Assembly: GCF_003992125.1 (NCBI RefSeq)
Contig: NZ_RQUY01000014.1
Location: forward strand, 1 to 49,140
Direction of reading: 5' to 3'
DNA: 49,140 nt
From: Veillonella caviae
GTDB taxonomy: Bacteria > Bacillota > Negativicutes > Veillonellales > Veillonellaceae
In this document: one piece after another, positions 7,812 to 16,621 of the stretch
Layout: every line of letters begins with the position of its first letter
Numbering within the stretch: position 1 is the first letter of the stretch
Translations under genes and position numbers: made by a program
Notes under the pieces: generated by a model
What the model saw: only the letters and a program-made list of their open reading frames with translations
Databases searched by the model: none
Told to the model about the DNA's origin: nothing

Positions 7812-8435
7812 ATGGATATTTTATGGTATATATTTGATATGGTAGGAACCATTGCTTTTGCCATATCTGGTGCCCTCGTTGGTGTGGCTCGTAAAATGGA
7901 TATTTTTGGTATGATTGTATTGGCATTAGCCACTGCCATTGGGGGCGGTATCGTTCGAGATATACTGCTAGGGCATTTCCCACCTAATTCTTTGCGACAC
8001 ATTGTGTATGTAACGGTAGTTATTGCTGCTACTATAGTGGTATTTATTATTTATAGAACTCGTTATAGACGCCATGTTATGGGACCTCGAACTAGGTTTA
8101 GTTATCTATTGGCCGATGCATTAGGCTTAGCGTCTTTTACTGTTACAGGTGCTGCTGCAGGTTATGCTATGTATCCAGAATTACCAATTTTTATCGTTCT
8201 ATTAGGTACTATAACAGCCGTAGGGGGTGGCATTATTCGCGATATGTTGGCACAGAGAATCCCTTCGGTATTGAAAGAAGATGTGTACGCATTGCCGAGT
8301 ATTATTGGTGGTATAGGATACTATTTGCTGATTACCAATGGTTTTATGATTGGCGCCAATTATGGTGCTTTTATTATCGTTCTTATTATTCGATTGTTGG
8401 CTATTAAATATAATTGGAGTTTACCCAAGGTATAA
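7812..8435 (+). CDS. TRIC/UPF0126 family membrane protein
   Basis: The 207-aa protein has the two-fold repeated layout of prokaryotic TRIC channels (UPF0126). Each half carries a GGGI(V/I)RD motif, first ATAIGGGIVRDILLG and then AVGGGIIRDMLA, with about six to seven membrane helices. Family members form trimeric cation channels; some UPF0126 proteins have been linked to small-molecule transport, so the physiological substrate is open. A GTG lies nine bases upstream, but it falls within the Shine-Dalgarno AGGTGAG, so the ATG at 7812 is chosen. No operon partner is evident. Confidence 0.85.
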   Translation: MDILWYIFDMVGTIAFAISGALVGVARKMDIFGMIVLALATAIGGGIVRDILLGHFPPNSLRHIVYVTVVIAATIVVFIIYRTRYRRHVMGPRTRFSYLLADALGLASFTVTGAAAGYAMYPELPIFIVLLGTITAVGGGIIRDMLAQRIPSVLKEDVYALPSIIGGIGYYLLITNGFMIGANYGAFIIVLIIRLLAIKYNWSLPKV

Positions 8436-8637
8436 GAAAAGAACATCATCGAATATGAATTAAAGTGGATAGCGGTCCTATGGAGAGTTATTTTACATGA
8501 GACGATGTAGAGTACGTGCTATCACAGTAAATACCACAGTATTTAAATATGTTTTATGCGATAGATTTGCCAAATAATGTGTAAATGATATAATTATACT
8601 ATTGATTAATTTTAGAATCCCTTACATGATTTACTAT

Positions 8638-8665
8638 GGCCTAATAGTGAGAGGCCTTTTAAAGG
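8638..8665 (+). promoter_or_regulatory. Small overlapping palindromes masking a Shine-Dalgarno site
   Basis: GGCCT/AGGCC (8638-8656) is followed by TTTT. The overlapping CCTTTTAAAGG (8655-8665) pairs with part of the AAAGGAG ribosome site of the next gene. It may lower translation or act as a weak attenuator. The rest of 8436-8637 shows no gene. Confidence 0.3.
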
Positions 8666-8672
8666 AGAGTTT

Positions 8673-10526
8673 ATGTCTAAGAAATGGTTAAAAGTAGCCC
8701 TCATGGTGACGGCCATCGCTACTGGTACCTCCATTCAAGTTGATGCAGAAACGGTTCTCTATGTTCCTCAAGACGACCGTCCTGTTAGTTTGCAATATAC
8801 TGTAGACACTGCAAAAGCGGCAGGAATGACGGTGTTGACGCCGCCACAATATTTGATTTCAGGTAAAACCTATAGTGGTGAAGCGGAGCAAATTTGGAAT
8901 TGGGTGGAACAAAATGCAGGTCGTGCTGACGTTATGGTGCTCAGTACAGACACATTGATTTACGGCGGACTCGTTGATTCTCGGAAACATAATTTACCAC
9001 TTAGCACATTGGAAAATCGTTTGAAACGTATTGAAGCGTTGAAAGCGAATCACAAAAATACACGCATTTATGGTTTCGGTACGGTAATGCGTTCTCCTCG
9101 TGCTAGTGGGGGCGGTACAGAGCCGACTTACTATGCTGATTATGGGCCTACTATTTTCCAAATAGCGGCATTACAAGATAAATTAGATTCTGGTGCGTTA
9201 ACAGAAGAGGAGACGGCTAAACTGTTTAGCCTACAAGCATCTGTGCCTATCGAGTATCTACAAGATTGGTTTGCGCGTCGTCAAAAGAATATGAAAATTA
9301 ATAAAGGCCTTATCGACGAAACTAGAAATGGTGTATTTACTTATTTTGCTCTCGGTCATGATGATACATCTCAATTGTCCCAATCAGCGCTAGAAGGTCG
9401 TTATTTAAATAAATATTCTAAGGGGATTCCGCGTTCTCAATACGGTAGTTTCCCTGGTGCGGATCAACTAGGATTATTGTTAATGGCTCGTTCGCGCACT
9501 GATGAAAGCGTAGACAAACCGAGTTTTTCTATCATTTATCCACTTGGTGGTGGCGGTAAAACATTGCCTGGTTACGAAGATCAAACCATCGATAAAACCA
9601 TTGAAGAGCATGTGGAAGCCGTTGGTGGAATTTTGACTACCCAAGGTAAACCGACTGTATTGTTAGCAGTGAATACACCATTGTCTACGAGTACTGGCGA
9701 ATCCGAAGCGTTTGCTAATTTCCCAATGGCATCTAATGCGACAAATGCTTTTGTAGATCGAATTCAACAAGCGGTAGAGCAAGGTATTACTGTTAGCGTG
9801 GCGGATATAGCTTATAATAACGGTTCTGATAATACATTGATGGGCGCCTTATATAAACGTGATATGCTATATAAAATCGGTGCCTATAATGGTTGGAATA
9901 CAGCAAGCAATACTGTAGGATATGCCATTGCACAAGGTTTGTTATTACAATCCATGTCTCCAGATGGGCACAAAGACATGTTGACCCAACAATATTTAGA
10001 TAATTGGGCATATCAAGCGAATATTCGTAAAGATGTTTATCGTATGCAGGATTCTATCCGTACTGATAATGTGCGTTATTCCGGTGAGTTGAACGATAAA
10101 TTAGAAGAATACTTGGCAGAGCGTATTCAAGATTTTGCAGAAACGTATTTGAAAATCAACCCACGCACTGTAAAGGCTACTTTCCCATGGGGTCGTTTGT
10201 TTGAAACGGATATTACAGTATATGATAAACCAGTAGTGCCGTTACAAAAAGAAATTCGTTTGCAACGAGAAGCAGAAGCAAAAGCGAAAGCAGAAGCAGA
10301 GGCTAAGGCGAAAGCGGCTGCTGAGGCGGCAAAATTAGTAGGTAAACCGATTTCACAAGAAGTATCAGTTCCTGTTGCACCGGCTACACCAACTTCGGTT
10401 AAACCAGTTACCCAAACTCCGATTAAACCAGTTACACCGATACAAGACATGCCTGTTACACAACCTGCTACTACCTCTCAAGGTCCGCGTTTAATACCAA
10501 CACCAGCGGCAATACCGCAAAATTAA
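8673..10526 (+). CDS. Exported DUF4127 family protein
   Basis: The 617-aa product has a signal peptide (cleavage near VDA-E) followed directly by the DUF4127 signature ETVLYVPQDDRPVSLQY. Other conserved segments are LSTDTLIYGGLVDSR (about residue 90), FGTVMRSPRASGG (about 140) and YPLGGGGKTLPGYEDQ. The biochemical function of the family is unknown. The C-terminus carries an Ala/Glu/Lys-rich repeat of roughly 25 residues, probably coiled coil, then a Pro/Thr-rich tail of about 60 residues typical of cell-envelope linkers. A membrane acyltransferase starts 24 nt downstream, so the two probably act together in the envelope. Confidence 0.85.
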   Translation: MSKKWLKVALMVTAIATGTSIQVDAETVLYVPQDDRPVSLQYTVDTAKAAGMTVLTPPQYLISGKTYSGEAEQIWNWVEQNAGRADVMVLSTDTLIYGGLVDSRKHNLPLSTLENRLKRIEALKANHKNTRIYGFGTVMRSPRASGGGTEPTYYADYGPTIFQIAALQDKLDSGALTEEETAKLFSLQASVPIEYLQDWFARRQKNMKINKGLIDETRNGVFTYFALGHDDTSQLSQSALEGRYLNKYSKGIPRSQYGSFPGADQLGLLLMARSRTDESVDKPSFSIIYPLGGGGKTLPGYEDQTIDKTIEEHVEAVGGILTTQGKPTVLLAVNTPLSTSTGESEAFANFPMASNATNAFVDRIQQAVEQGITVSVADIAYNNGSDNTLMGALYKRDMLYKIGAYNGWNTASNTVGYAIAQGLLLQSMSPDGHKDMLTQQYLDNWAYQANIRKDVYRMQDSIRTDNVRYSGELNDKLEEYLAERIQDFAETYLKINPRTVKATFPWGRLFETDITVYDKPVVPLQKEIRLQREAEAKAKAEAEAKAKAAAEAAKLVGKPISQEVSVPVAPATPTSVKPVTQTPIKPVTPIQDMPVTQPATTSQGPRLIPTPAAIPQN

Positions 10527-10550
10527 GCGTTTTCAATAGAGAGTCAGTTT

Positions 10551-11666
10551 ATGAAACGAGAATTCTTACCTGAAATTACCTATATGCGCGGCCTTTGTAT
10601 GCTTGGTGTTATCGGCATCCATGTGGGTTCGTACGCGTTACTTAATCCATTTGTCAATTTGCAGCTCATCAGTGTGTTAGAAATATTATCGCGCTTTGCG
10701 GTGCCAGCTTTCTTTTTCTTATCTGCTTTTGGATTGTTTTATCATACTTCGGTATACGATCCGTTTAGCTACAAAGATTTTATGAAACGTCGCATTCAAG
10801 TCGTATTGTACCCGTATATATTGTGGTCTTTGTTTTACCTCTTATATACAGGGGTGATGGCACATAACTTTGGTAACTTACAACCGTTGTCGTTGGCTAT
10901 TAATTTGCTATTTGGCAATGGCATGTACCACCTTTATTTTATGGTTATTTTGTTGTGGTTTTACATCATGATGCCATTATGGCGTAGCATGGTGCGATTT
11001 ATTTTGAAAGCATCTGTATTATGGCTTGTCATACTTTTTGTAGGTCAACTGCTAGTCGATTTTGTATCATCTTATCGTATCGGAAGCTGGGCAACTCAAT
11101 ATTTGGCTAATGAGCCTGTTTTGAAATACCTAGTCGATATGCGCCTTAATTATTGGGTTATCCATTACGTGTGGATTTTCCTCTGTGGTGCTGTGGTCGC
11201 AGAGCGATATAATGTGGTGCGCACACTTATGTGGCGATATCGCTATGGATTGGCTATATGTGCAGTATTATCTGCTTTAGCTATGGTAGGGGCTTATTAC
11301 TATGTTATGGATGTATGGCATTATACGGTGTTAGAAGCTATTTATACGGTTCATCAAATGAGTCCTATGGGGGTGTTTTATACCGCTTTTGGCACATTAT
11401 TTGCACTGTTTCTATTCCAAGTTATGCCGCTTAATAATACGATGGAGGCGTTTTGGTCACAAATAGGTGATACATCGTATGGCATTTATTTAGTGCATCC
11501 TTTCTGGTTGCTCATTATGACCGGTATTATGACGAAATTTAACCTTATGTATACGGTAGGTAATGTTATTACTCTATATTTGATGGCAGTAGGTTTGTCG
11601 TATTTGGCGACGGTAGCGCTGAAACAATTACCTAAGAAAGTCCGTCAATATGTACTAGGGAATTGA
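10551..11666 (+). CDS. Acyltransferase family 3 (OafA/WecH-like) membrane protein
   Basis: This is an integral membrane O-acyltransferase, 371 aa with about ten hydrophobic helices. It opens with REFLPEITYMRGLCMLGVIGIHVG, where the Arg and the helix-1 His (IGIHVG) correspond to the conserved R and catalytic H of the family. FFFLSAFGLFY and a C-terminal YGIYLVHPFW are also typical. Such proteins acetylate sugars or other envelope glycans from cytoplasmic acyl-CoA; the acceptor here is unknown. It follows the exported DUF4127 gene by 24 nt and is followed by a strong terminator, so the pair forms one transcript. Confidence 0.85.
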   Translation: MKREFLPEITYMRGLCMLGVIGIHVGSYALLNPFVNLQLISVLEILSRFAVPAFFFLSAFGLFYHTSVYDPFSYKDFMKRRIQVVLYPYILWSLFYLLYTGVMAHNFGNLQPLSLAINLLFGNGMYHLYFMVILLWFYIMMPLWRSMVRFILKASVLWLVILFVGQLLVDFVSSYRIGSWATQYLANEPVLKYLVDMRLNYWVIHYVWIFLCGAVVAERYNVVRTLMWRYRYGLAICAVLSALAMVGAYYYVMDVWHYTVLEAIYTVHQMSPMGVFYTAFGTLFALFLFQVMPLNNTMEAFWSQIGDTSYGIYLVHPFWLLIMTGIMTKFNLMYTVGNVITLYLMAVGLSYLATVALKQLPKKVRQYVLGN

Positions 11667-11771
11667 GTTTTGTTAACTATTATATTCGGTGGATACAGAA
11701 ACTTTCTAGCATTGGCGAGGGTACATTAGACTTGATATAATATTCTAGTTAGAGGTATATAAGGAATTTTT

Positions 11772-11822
11772 ATCCGCTTTCTCTTTATAGCTTTAAGTTA
11801 TGAAGAGAAGGCGGATTTTTCT
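11772..11822 (+). terminator. Terminator after the acyltransferase gene
   Basis: A 14-bp stem (11772-11785 with 11803-11816, one G-U pair) is followed by TTTTT. It closes the DUF4127/acyltransferase unit. Confidence 0.85.
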
Positions 11823-11838
11823 ATGTTTTCTTGAAGAC

Positions 11839-11906
11839 TTTCACAATGTAAAGTGTGAAAATTTGAAACAATTTATGTTATAATACATACATACGTTACC
11901 GTAACG
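11839..11906 (+). promoter_or_regulatory. dat promoter region with two palindromes
   Basis: A consensus TATAAT lies at 11879-11884 but no good -35 is 17 nt upstream. TTTCACA-N8-TGTGAAA (11839-11860) is centred about 41 bp before the predicted start (near 11891), where class II activators bind. CGTTACCGTAACG (11894-11906) lies just past the predicted start and could be a repressor site. Confidence 0.45.
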
Positions 11907-11927
11907 ACATTGAAATGAGGTGCTTTT

Positions 11928-12785
11928 ATGCAAGAATTAACATATTTTAATGGCGAATTTGTCGAACCTGGTGCGAAGGTTGTTAGTATCGATGACCGTG
12001 GCTATTTGTTCGGCGATTCTGTATATGAAGTGGTGCGTGTCGTAAATGGACGCTGTTTTGCTTTGTCTTATCATCAAGATCGACTCTATCGGTCTATGCG
12101 GGAAATGGATATTCCCGTGAAAATGACACCTGATGATTTGACGGAATTGCACGAGATTTTGATTGAGCAAAGCGAAATTAAAGAGGGATATATTTATTTG
12201 CAAATCTCTCGTGGTGTAGCGCCACGCCATCATGCGTATGATCGGTCTAAATTGGAACCGCAAATGCTTATGTCTATTCGTACTCTTGATATGAATGAGG
12301 TAAATACATTAGGTAATGGTGTGAAAGCTATCGCATTACCTGATGAGCGTTGGGGGCATGTGGATATTAAGACGACGAATTTAATCCCTAATATTTTAGC
12401 GCAAACGAAGGCGGAAAAGAAATTTGCTTATACTGCCATTTTGTTCCGTGATGGCATTTGTACAGAAGGGGCAACGTCTAATGTGTTTGCTGTAAAAGAC
12501 GGTATTTTATATACTCATCCAGCAGATAACTATATTTTAAAGGGCATTACACGACAAATGATTGTAACACGTGTAGCACCATCTTTGGGGATTACGCTTA
12601 TTGAAAAAGAATTTGATCGAGATTTTGTAGATAATGCAGACGAACTATTCTTTACAGATACTATTGGTGGCGTTATTCCTATTACAAAATTAGATAGAAA
12701 TCCTGTGTCTGGTGGCAAGCCTGGAACAGTGACATTACGTTTACGTGACGGTCTCGATAAATTGATGCAAGAAGGTTTACCTTGA
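11928..12785 (+). CDS. dat: D-amino-acid (D-alanine) aminotransferase, class IV
   Basis: This PLP enzyme interconverts D-alanine plus 2-oxoglutarate with pyruvate plus D-glutamate and so feeds peptidoglycan precursors. The 285-aa product has the fold-type IV features: SIDDRGYLFGDSVYE near residue 20, the DAAT-specific SRGVAPRHH (94-102), catalytic Lys148 in DIKTTN, and GATSNVF about residue 185. RGxxxRxH and IKxxN favour DAAT over branched-chain aminotransferase, though specificity in this family is easily misassigned. GAGGTG precedes the ATG. Two palindromes flank its -10 element. A MurI-like racemase at 18467 could provide a second route to D-glutamate. Confidence 0.85.
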   Translation: MQELTYFNGEFVEPGAKVVSIDDRGYLFGDSVYEVVRVVNGRCFALSYHQDRLYRSMREMDIPVKMTPDDLTELHEILIEQSEIKEGYIYLQISRGVAPRHHAYDRSKLEPQMLMSIRTLDMNEVNTLGNGVKAIALPDERWGHVDIKTTNLIPNILAQTKAEKKFAYTAILFRDGICTEGATSNVFAVKDGILYTHPADNYILKGITRQMIVTRVAPSLGITLIEKEFDRDFVDNADELFFTDTIGGVIPITKLDRNPVSGGKPGTVTLRLRDGLDKLMQEGLP

Positions 12786-12878
12786 TAGGTAGTATATTAA
12801 TTATGCTTGTGTTGAGCAGCAGTACTTTTAGGTACATGATGAAATACTAGAGGGACTTTCACAGAGAAAGGAATTATT

Positions 12879-13925
12879 TTGATTACATTAGAACACATTA
12901 GCAAAGTCTACGAAGGGGCTAATCGTGTAGAAGCGCTAAAGGATATTAATCTGTCTATTAAACGAGGCGAGATTTATGGTATTATTGGACAATCCGGGGC
13001 GGGCAAATCTACATTGATTCGCTGTATTAACATGTTAGAAGCACCTACATCAGGTGCCGTTATCGTAGACGGTACAGATTTAACAAAACTCAGTGCTAGT
13101 GATTTACGTAAAGCACGCAAAAATATTGGTATGATTTTTCAACATTTTAATCTTTTGTCATCTCGCACCGTATATGATAATGTGGCATTTCCATTGGAAT
13201 TGCAAGGTATGAATAAAGAGGAAATTAAAGAGCGTATTACACCGATTCTTAAAATTGTAGGCCTCTCTGATCGCGTTAACAATTACCCGTCCCAATTATC
13301 TGGCGGTCAAAAGCAACGTGTTGGTATTGCCCGTGCACTAGCATCAAATCCAAAAGTTTTACTATGTGACGAAGCAACATCGGCGCTAGATCCACAAACG
13401 ACACAATCCATTTTAAAATTGTTAAAAGACATTAATGACAAAATGGGCCTTACCATTGTGTTGATTACCCATGAAATGCAAGTTATTCGGGAAATTTGTG
13501 ATCGTGTGGCGGTGATTGAAGGTGGTGTTATCCTCGAAGAAGGAACCACTGTTGATGTATTTACAAAACCTCGTGAACATACAACGAAGGAGTTTATCAG
13601 CTCTGTTGTGAGTGATAATTTGCCACCAGAAGCGTTGGAACATTTAGAGCTCCATCAAGATTGGATTGCAGGTACAGCGCCATTGGTGAAATTGAAATTT
13701 ACTGGACAAGCTACGGATGAACCAGTAGTAGCCGGTCTTGTACGTCGATTCAACTTAGATGTGAGTATTTTGTTCGGCGGTATTGACTACATTCAAAATA
13801 CTAGTGTAGGACGCCTCATCGTCATCTTAAATGGCGATCCTATGAAGGCTCAAGAAGGCCTCGATTATATTAAAACATTACCAATTGAAAGCGAGGTGAT
13901 CGGTTATGTCAGAGCAAATCATTAA
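12879..13925 (+). CDS. metN: MetN, methionine ABC importer ATPase
   Basis: This is the ATP-binding subunit of the methionine importer. The 348-aa product has Walker A GQSGAGKST (38-46), the signature LSGGQKQR (about 141), Walker B LLCDEATSALD (about 162) and the H-loop ITHEM. A C-terminal NIL domain (about 270-345) is the methionine-binding regulatory module that inhibits transport when methionine is high. The start is TTG with AAAGGA seven bases upstream; no ATG is available nearby. The 3' end overlaps metI by 20 nt. No binding-protein gene is present in this operon; metQ lies at 141-959. Confidence 0.95.
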   Translation: MITLEHISKVYEGANRVEALKDINLSIKRGEIYGIIGQSGAGKSTLIRCINMLEAPTSGAVIVDGTDLTKLSASDLRKARKNIGMIFQHFNLLSSRTVYDNVAFPLELQGMNKEEIKERITPILKIVGLSDRVNNYPSQLSGGQKQRVGIARALASNPKVLLCDEATSALDPQTTQSILKLLKDINDKMGLTIVLITHEMQVIREICDRVAVIEGGVILEEGTTVDVFTKPREHTTKEFISSVVSDNLPPEALEHLELHQDWIAGTAPLVKLKFTGQATDEPVVAGLVRRFNLDVSILFGGIDYIQNTSVGRLIVILNGDPMKAQEGLDYIKTLPIESEVIGYVRANH

Positions 13926-14559
13926 GCTACTATTAACCGGTACCTTGGATACACTACAAATGACGGTGATTTCTACGGTAATGGCTATGATCTTAGGCAT
14001 TCCGCTTGGTGTTGTATTAGTGGTTACGTCTAAAGGTCATATTTTAGAAAATGCAACGGTCAACAAAGTACTGGGTGCCATTGTTAATGCAACTCGTTCT
14101 ATTCCATTTATCATTTTAATGGTTGCTATCATTCCATTCACTCGTATGGTGGTAGGTACCTCTATTGGTACTACGGCAGCTTGTGTACCATTGACATTGG
14201 CGGCTATTCCATTCTTGGCGCGTCTTGTAGAAACATCTATTAAAGATATTTCCTTTGGTGTTATTGAGGCCGCTCAATCCATGGGGGCTACGCCATTTCA
14301 AATCATTCGTAAAGTATTGTTGCCAGAGGCTTTGCCAACCATTATTGATAATGTTACGGTACTCATTGTAAATCTCATTGGTTATTCTGCTATGGCAGGG
14401 GCCATTGGTGGCGGTGGCCTCGGTGATATCGCTATCCGCTATGGTTACCAACGTTTCCAAGGGGACATTATGATTGCTACTATCATCATCCTTATCATCA
14501 TGGTTCAAGTTATCCAAATGATTGGTGATGCATTGTCGAAGGCGATGAATAAAAAATAG
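13906..14559 (+). CDS. metI: MetI, methionine ABC importer permease
   Basis: The 217-aa membrane permease has about five hydrophobic helices and the BPD-type ABC transporter motif EAAQSMGATPFQIIRKVLLPEALP (written here as its known span, about residues 123-146), which contacts MetN. NATRSIPFIILM and LIGYSAMAGAIGGGGLGD are typical MetI segments. It starts inside the end of metN with GAGGTGA upstream, so the two are translationally coupled. A small TrpR-like gene follows after 8 nt. Confidence 0.95.
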   Translation: MSEQIIKLLLTGTLDTLQMTVISTVMAMILGIPLGVVLVVTSKGHILENATVNKVLGAIVNATRSIPFIILMVAIIPFTRMVVGTSIGTTAACVPLTLAAIPFLARLVETSIKDISFGVIEAAQSMGATPFQIIRKVLLPEALPTIIDNVTVLIVNLIGYSAMAGAIGGGGLGDIAIRYGYQRFQGDIMIATIIILIIMVQVIQMIGDALSKAMNKK

Positions 14560-14567
14560 GAGGCATC

Positions 14568-14870
14568 ATGAGCATCAATGAAAAATTGAGAAATCCTCAA
14601 AATGATGAGCTCTTCCAAGCTATATTAACATTAGAATCTGTAGAGGAATGTTACGCATTTTTCGAAGATATTTGTACTGTTAATGAATTGAAAGCGCTTG
14701 CACAGCGTTTGCAGGTGGCTAAAATGTTGCGCGCTGGTGAAAGTTATGAACGCATCGTTGATGATACTGGGGCGAGTACGGCTACCATTAGTCGTGTAAA
14801 ACGGTGCCTTGTATATGGCGCTGATGGATATACAGCAGTACTCGATAGACTTAGCAGCGCTGAGTTATAA
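14568..14870 (+). CDS. YerC/YecD (TrpR-like) DNA-binding protein
   Basis: This 100-aa protein belongs to the TrpR-related YerC/YecD family. It carries LCTVNEL-like segment ICTVNELKALAQRLQVAKML, then a helix-turn-helix YERIVDDTGASTATISRVKRCL, where GASTATISR matches the TrpR recognition helix. TAGGAGG precedes the ATG, 8 nt after metI. Whether it binds an amino acid is not known for this family. Position suggests it may regulate the met transporter or the following genes, but that is inference. A GC-rich hairpin follows its stop. Confidence 0.85.
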   Translation: MSINEKLRNPQNDELFQAILTLESVEECYAFFEDICTVNELKALAQRLQVAKMLRAGESYERIVDDTGASTATISRVKRCLVYGADGYTAVLDRLSSAEL

Positions 14871-14877
14871 TGAATCT

Positions 14878-14912
14878 AACCGCGGTAGCCTTTTGGCCCG
14901 CGGTTTGTTGTA
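14878..14912 (+). terminator. GC-rich hairpin between the TrpR-like gene and the TauE permease gene
   Basis: AACCGCGG pairs with CCGCGGTT, and inside it GCC pairs with GGC around TTTT. TTTGTTGT follows. It is a plausible partial terminator inside the gene string; the next Shine-Dalgarno begins 10 nt later. Confidence 0.6.
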
Positions 14913-14927
14913 CAATGGAGGTGTGTC

Positions 14928-15722
14928 ATGGAATGGATGGTGGCGATAACAGGTCTACCGACGGATATATTGATTCTCGTCTTACTAGCTATAGCAGGAG
15001 CTTTTGCCGGTTTCGTAGATTCTATTGTAGGTGGCGGTGGGCTTATTTCTGTACCTGCTATGTTATTAACAAATGTACCGCCTAGTGTGGCGTTAGGAAG
15101 TAATAAGTTGTCTAGTATTTTCGGTGCCGGCAGCGCAGCTATTACCTTTTTACGGAACGGCATGGTTGATTTCAATTTAGTTAGAAAATTATTGCCCTTT
15201 ACCTTTATTGGTTCTATACTGGGCACTATTGCAGTTGTATCAATGCCTCCATTATATGTGAAGCCTTTGATTATTGTATTACTAGTGGCAGTTACATTGT
15301 TTGTAGTATTCAAAAAAGACTGGGGCGAGGTAAATCGGACTTCTCAAGTATTAGGTAAAGCCTTGTATATATGTATGGGTTTTGCTTTTGGTATCGGTGT
15401 TTACGATGGGTTCATTGGACCTGGCACAGGAACATTCCTCATTATGGGGTTCATCTTTACTGGATTTGATTTTCTTCACGCATCAGCAAATGCCAAGATT
15501 TTGAATTTTACAAGTAATTTAGCATCCCTTTTAGTATTTTTGTTTTTGGGGCACGTTAATATATTGTATGGTTTGGCTGCAGGAGCAGGACAAATCTTAG
15601 GGGCCTATGTAGGCTCCCATTTAGCAATCGCAAAAGGATCGTCCTTGGTGCGCGGTGTGTTTTTGACAGTTACTACAGTGATGCTTTTTAAATTAGTAAT
15701 AGATTATATTTCAACTCTCTAG
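14928..15722 (+). CDS. TauE/SafE (DUF81) family sulfite/anion exporter
   Basis: The 264-aa integral membrane protein has about eight helices and two homologous halves. The first carries AGAFAGFVDSIVGGGGLISVPAML with GSNKLSSIFGA, the second FGIGVYDGFIGPGTGTFL with ANAKILNFTSNLAS. These are TauE/SafE hallmarks. Family members export sulfite, sulfoacetate or other organosulfur anions; the substrate here is unknown. Its place downstream of methionine transporter genes makes a sulfur compound attractive but unproven. ATGGAGGTG precedes the start. The next gene follows after 11 nt. Confidence 0.88.
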   Translation: MEWMVAITGLPTDILILVLLAIAGAFAGFVDSIVGGGGLISVPAMLLTNVPPSVALGSNKLSSIFGAGSAAITFLRNGMVDFNLVRKLLPFTFIGSILGTIAVVSMPPLYVKPLIIVLLVAVTLFVVFKKDWGEVNRTSQVLGKALYICMGFAFGIGVYDGFIGPGTGTFLIMGFIFTGFDFLHASANAKILNFTSNLASLLVFLFLGHVNILYGLAAGAGQILGAYVGSHLAIAKGSSLVRGVFLTVTTVMLFKLVIDYISTL

Positions 15723-15733
15723 GAGGTGTGAGT

Positions 15734-16501
15734 ATGCCTCATAAACAAGATGTGCAAGTGGCATTGATCAGTGGCGGTACGTCGGGGATTGGGTTTGCAA
15801 CGGCAAAACTATTACTCGAAGAAGGCTGGTGTGTAGTCATTAATGGACGAAATGAAAAAGAGGGGGAAAAGGCGAAGTTGAAATTGCGCCGTTATTCCTC
15901 TAAGGTGCGATACGTTAAAGGCGATGTATCTAGTGTTAGTGAATGCCAGCGTATCGTTGATGAAACGGTAAATCTTTTTGGCGGTATTTCTGCTCTCGTA
16001 ACGGCTGCAGGGTACTACGAAGAAGAATTATTAGCTGATGTTACAGAAGCAGCATTCGACGAAATGATTGGTACTAATGTGAAAGGTACAGTATTCCTCT
16101 GCCAAGCGGCATTACCGTATTTACGGAAAACGAAAGGAAGTATTGTAACCGTATCTAGTGATGCAGGTTTACAAGGTAATGTGGCCTGTTCCGTGTATGG
16201 TGCTTCAAAAGGGGCTGTAGTAAGTTTTACTAAATCATTATCTCTTGAAATGGCTCCTCATGGGGTGCGCGTTAATTGTGTATGCCCTGGTGATGTAGAT
16301 ACCTCTTTAGTGGATAAACAAATAGCTCAGTCTTATCAAGATGTGGAACAAGCAAAAGAAGAAATGGGACAACACTATCCTTTAGGACGTATTGGTAAAC
16401 CTCATGAAATCGGTGAGGTCATTGCTTTTTTAATCAGTCCCAAGGCTTCATTTGTAACTGGTGCAGCTTGGACTATAGATGGTGGATTAACGAGTTGGTA
16501 G
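15734..16501 (+). CDS. SDR family oxidoreductase (FabG-like)
   Basis: This is a classical short-chain dehydrogenase, 255 aa. The Rossmann motif GGTSGIG is at about residues 13-19, NAG is replaced by TAAGYYE, and the catalytic set S-YGASKGA is visible (Ser near 141, YGASK near 156). It ends with FVTGAAWTIDGGLTSW, typical of FabG-like enzymes. Cofactor is probably NADP given the basic residues after beta-2 (NGRNEKEG). The ATG at 15734 is chosen because AGGAGG lies seven bases upstream; an in-frame GTG at 15728 falls too close to that site. Substrate unknown; it is co-transcribed with the TauE-like permease. Confidence 0.85.
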   Translation: MPHKQDVQVALISGGTSGIGFATAKLLLEEGWCVVINGRNEKEGEKAKLKLRRYSSKVRYVKGDVSSVSECQRIVDETVNLFGGISALVTAAGYYEEELLADVTEAAFDEMIGTNVKGTVFLCQAALPYLRKTKGSIVTVSSDAGLQGNVACSVYGASKGAVVSFTKSLSLEMAPHGVRVNCVCPGDVDTSLVDKQIAQSYQDVEQAKEEMGQHYPLGRIGKPHEIGEVIAFLISPKASFVTGAAWTIDGGLTSW

Positions 16502-16563
16502 CTACATCTTTTAGCCGAGTCAGAGGAGGTTAGGATACGTTAATATGATACTCCTAGGGATTT

Positions 16564-16586
16564 ATGTATGATTATTTATCATACAT
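16564..16586. repeat. Inverted repeat in the 16.5-16.7 kb gap
   Basis: ATGTATGAT and ATCATACAT form a 9-bp stem around TATTT. No T-run follows. It may be a weak terminator for the SDR gene or an operator. Confidence 0.35.
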
Positions 16587-16621
16587 GGACCATATACTAG
16601 GGGCTATATATGTATTATTCA

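Noticed and set aside
10127-10450. 107-codon frame on minus opposite the DUF4127 tail
   Set aside because: Ala/Ser/Thr repeats simply mirror the Ala/Glu/Lys and Pro repeats of the real gene.
12786-12878. Possible S-box (SAM riboswitch) before metN
   Set aside because: Only 93 nt are available and none of the S-box core words are present.
14116-14517. 133-codon frame on minus inside metI
   Set aside because: Low-complexity Asn/Asp/His composition opposite a well-supported permease gene.
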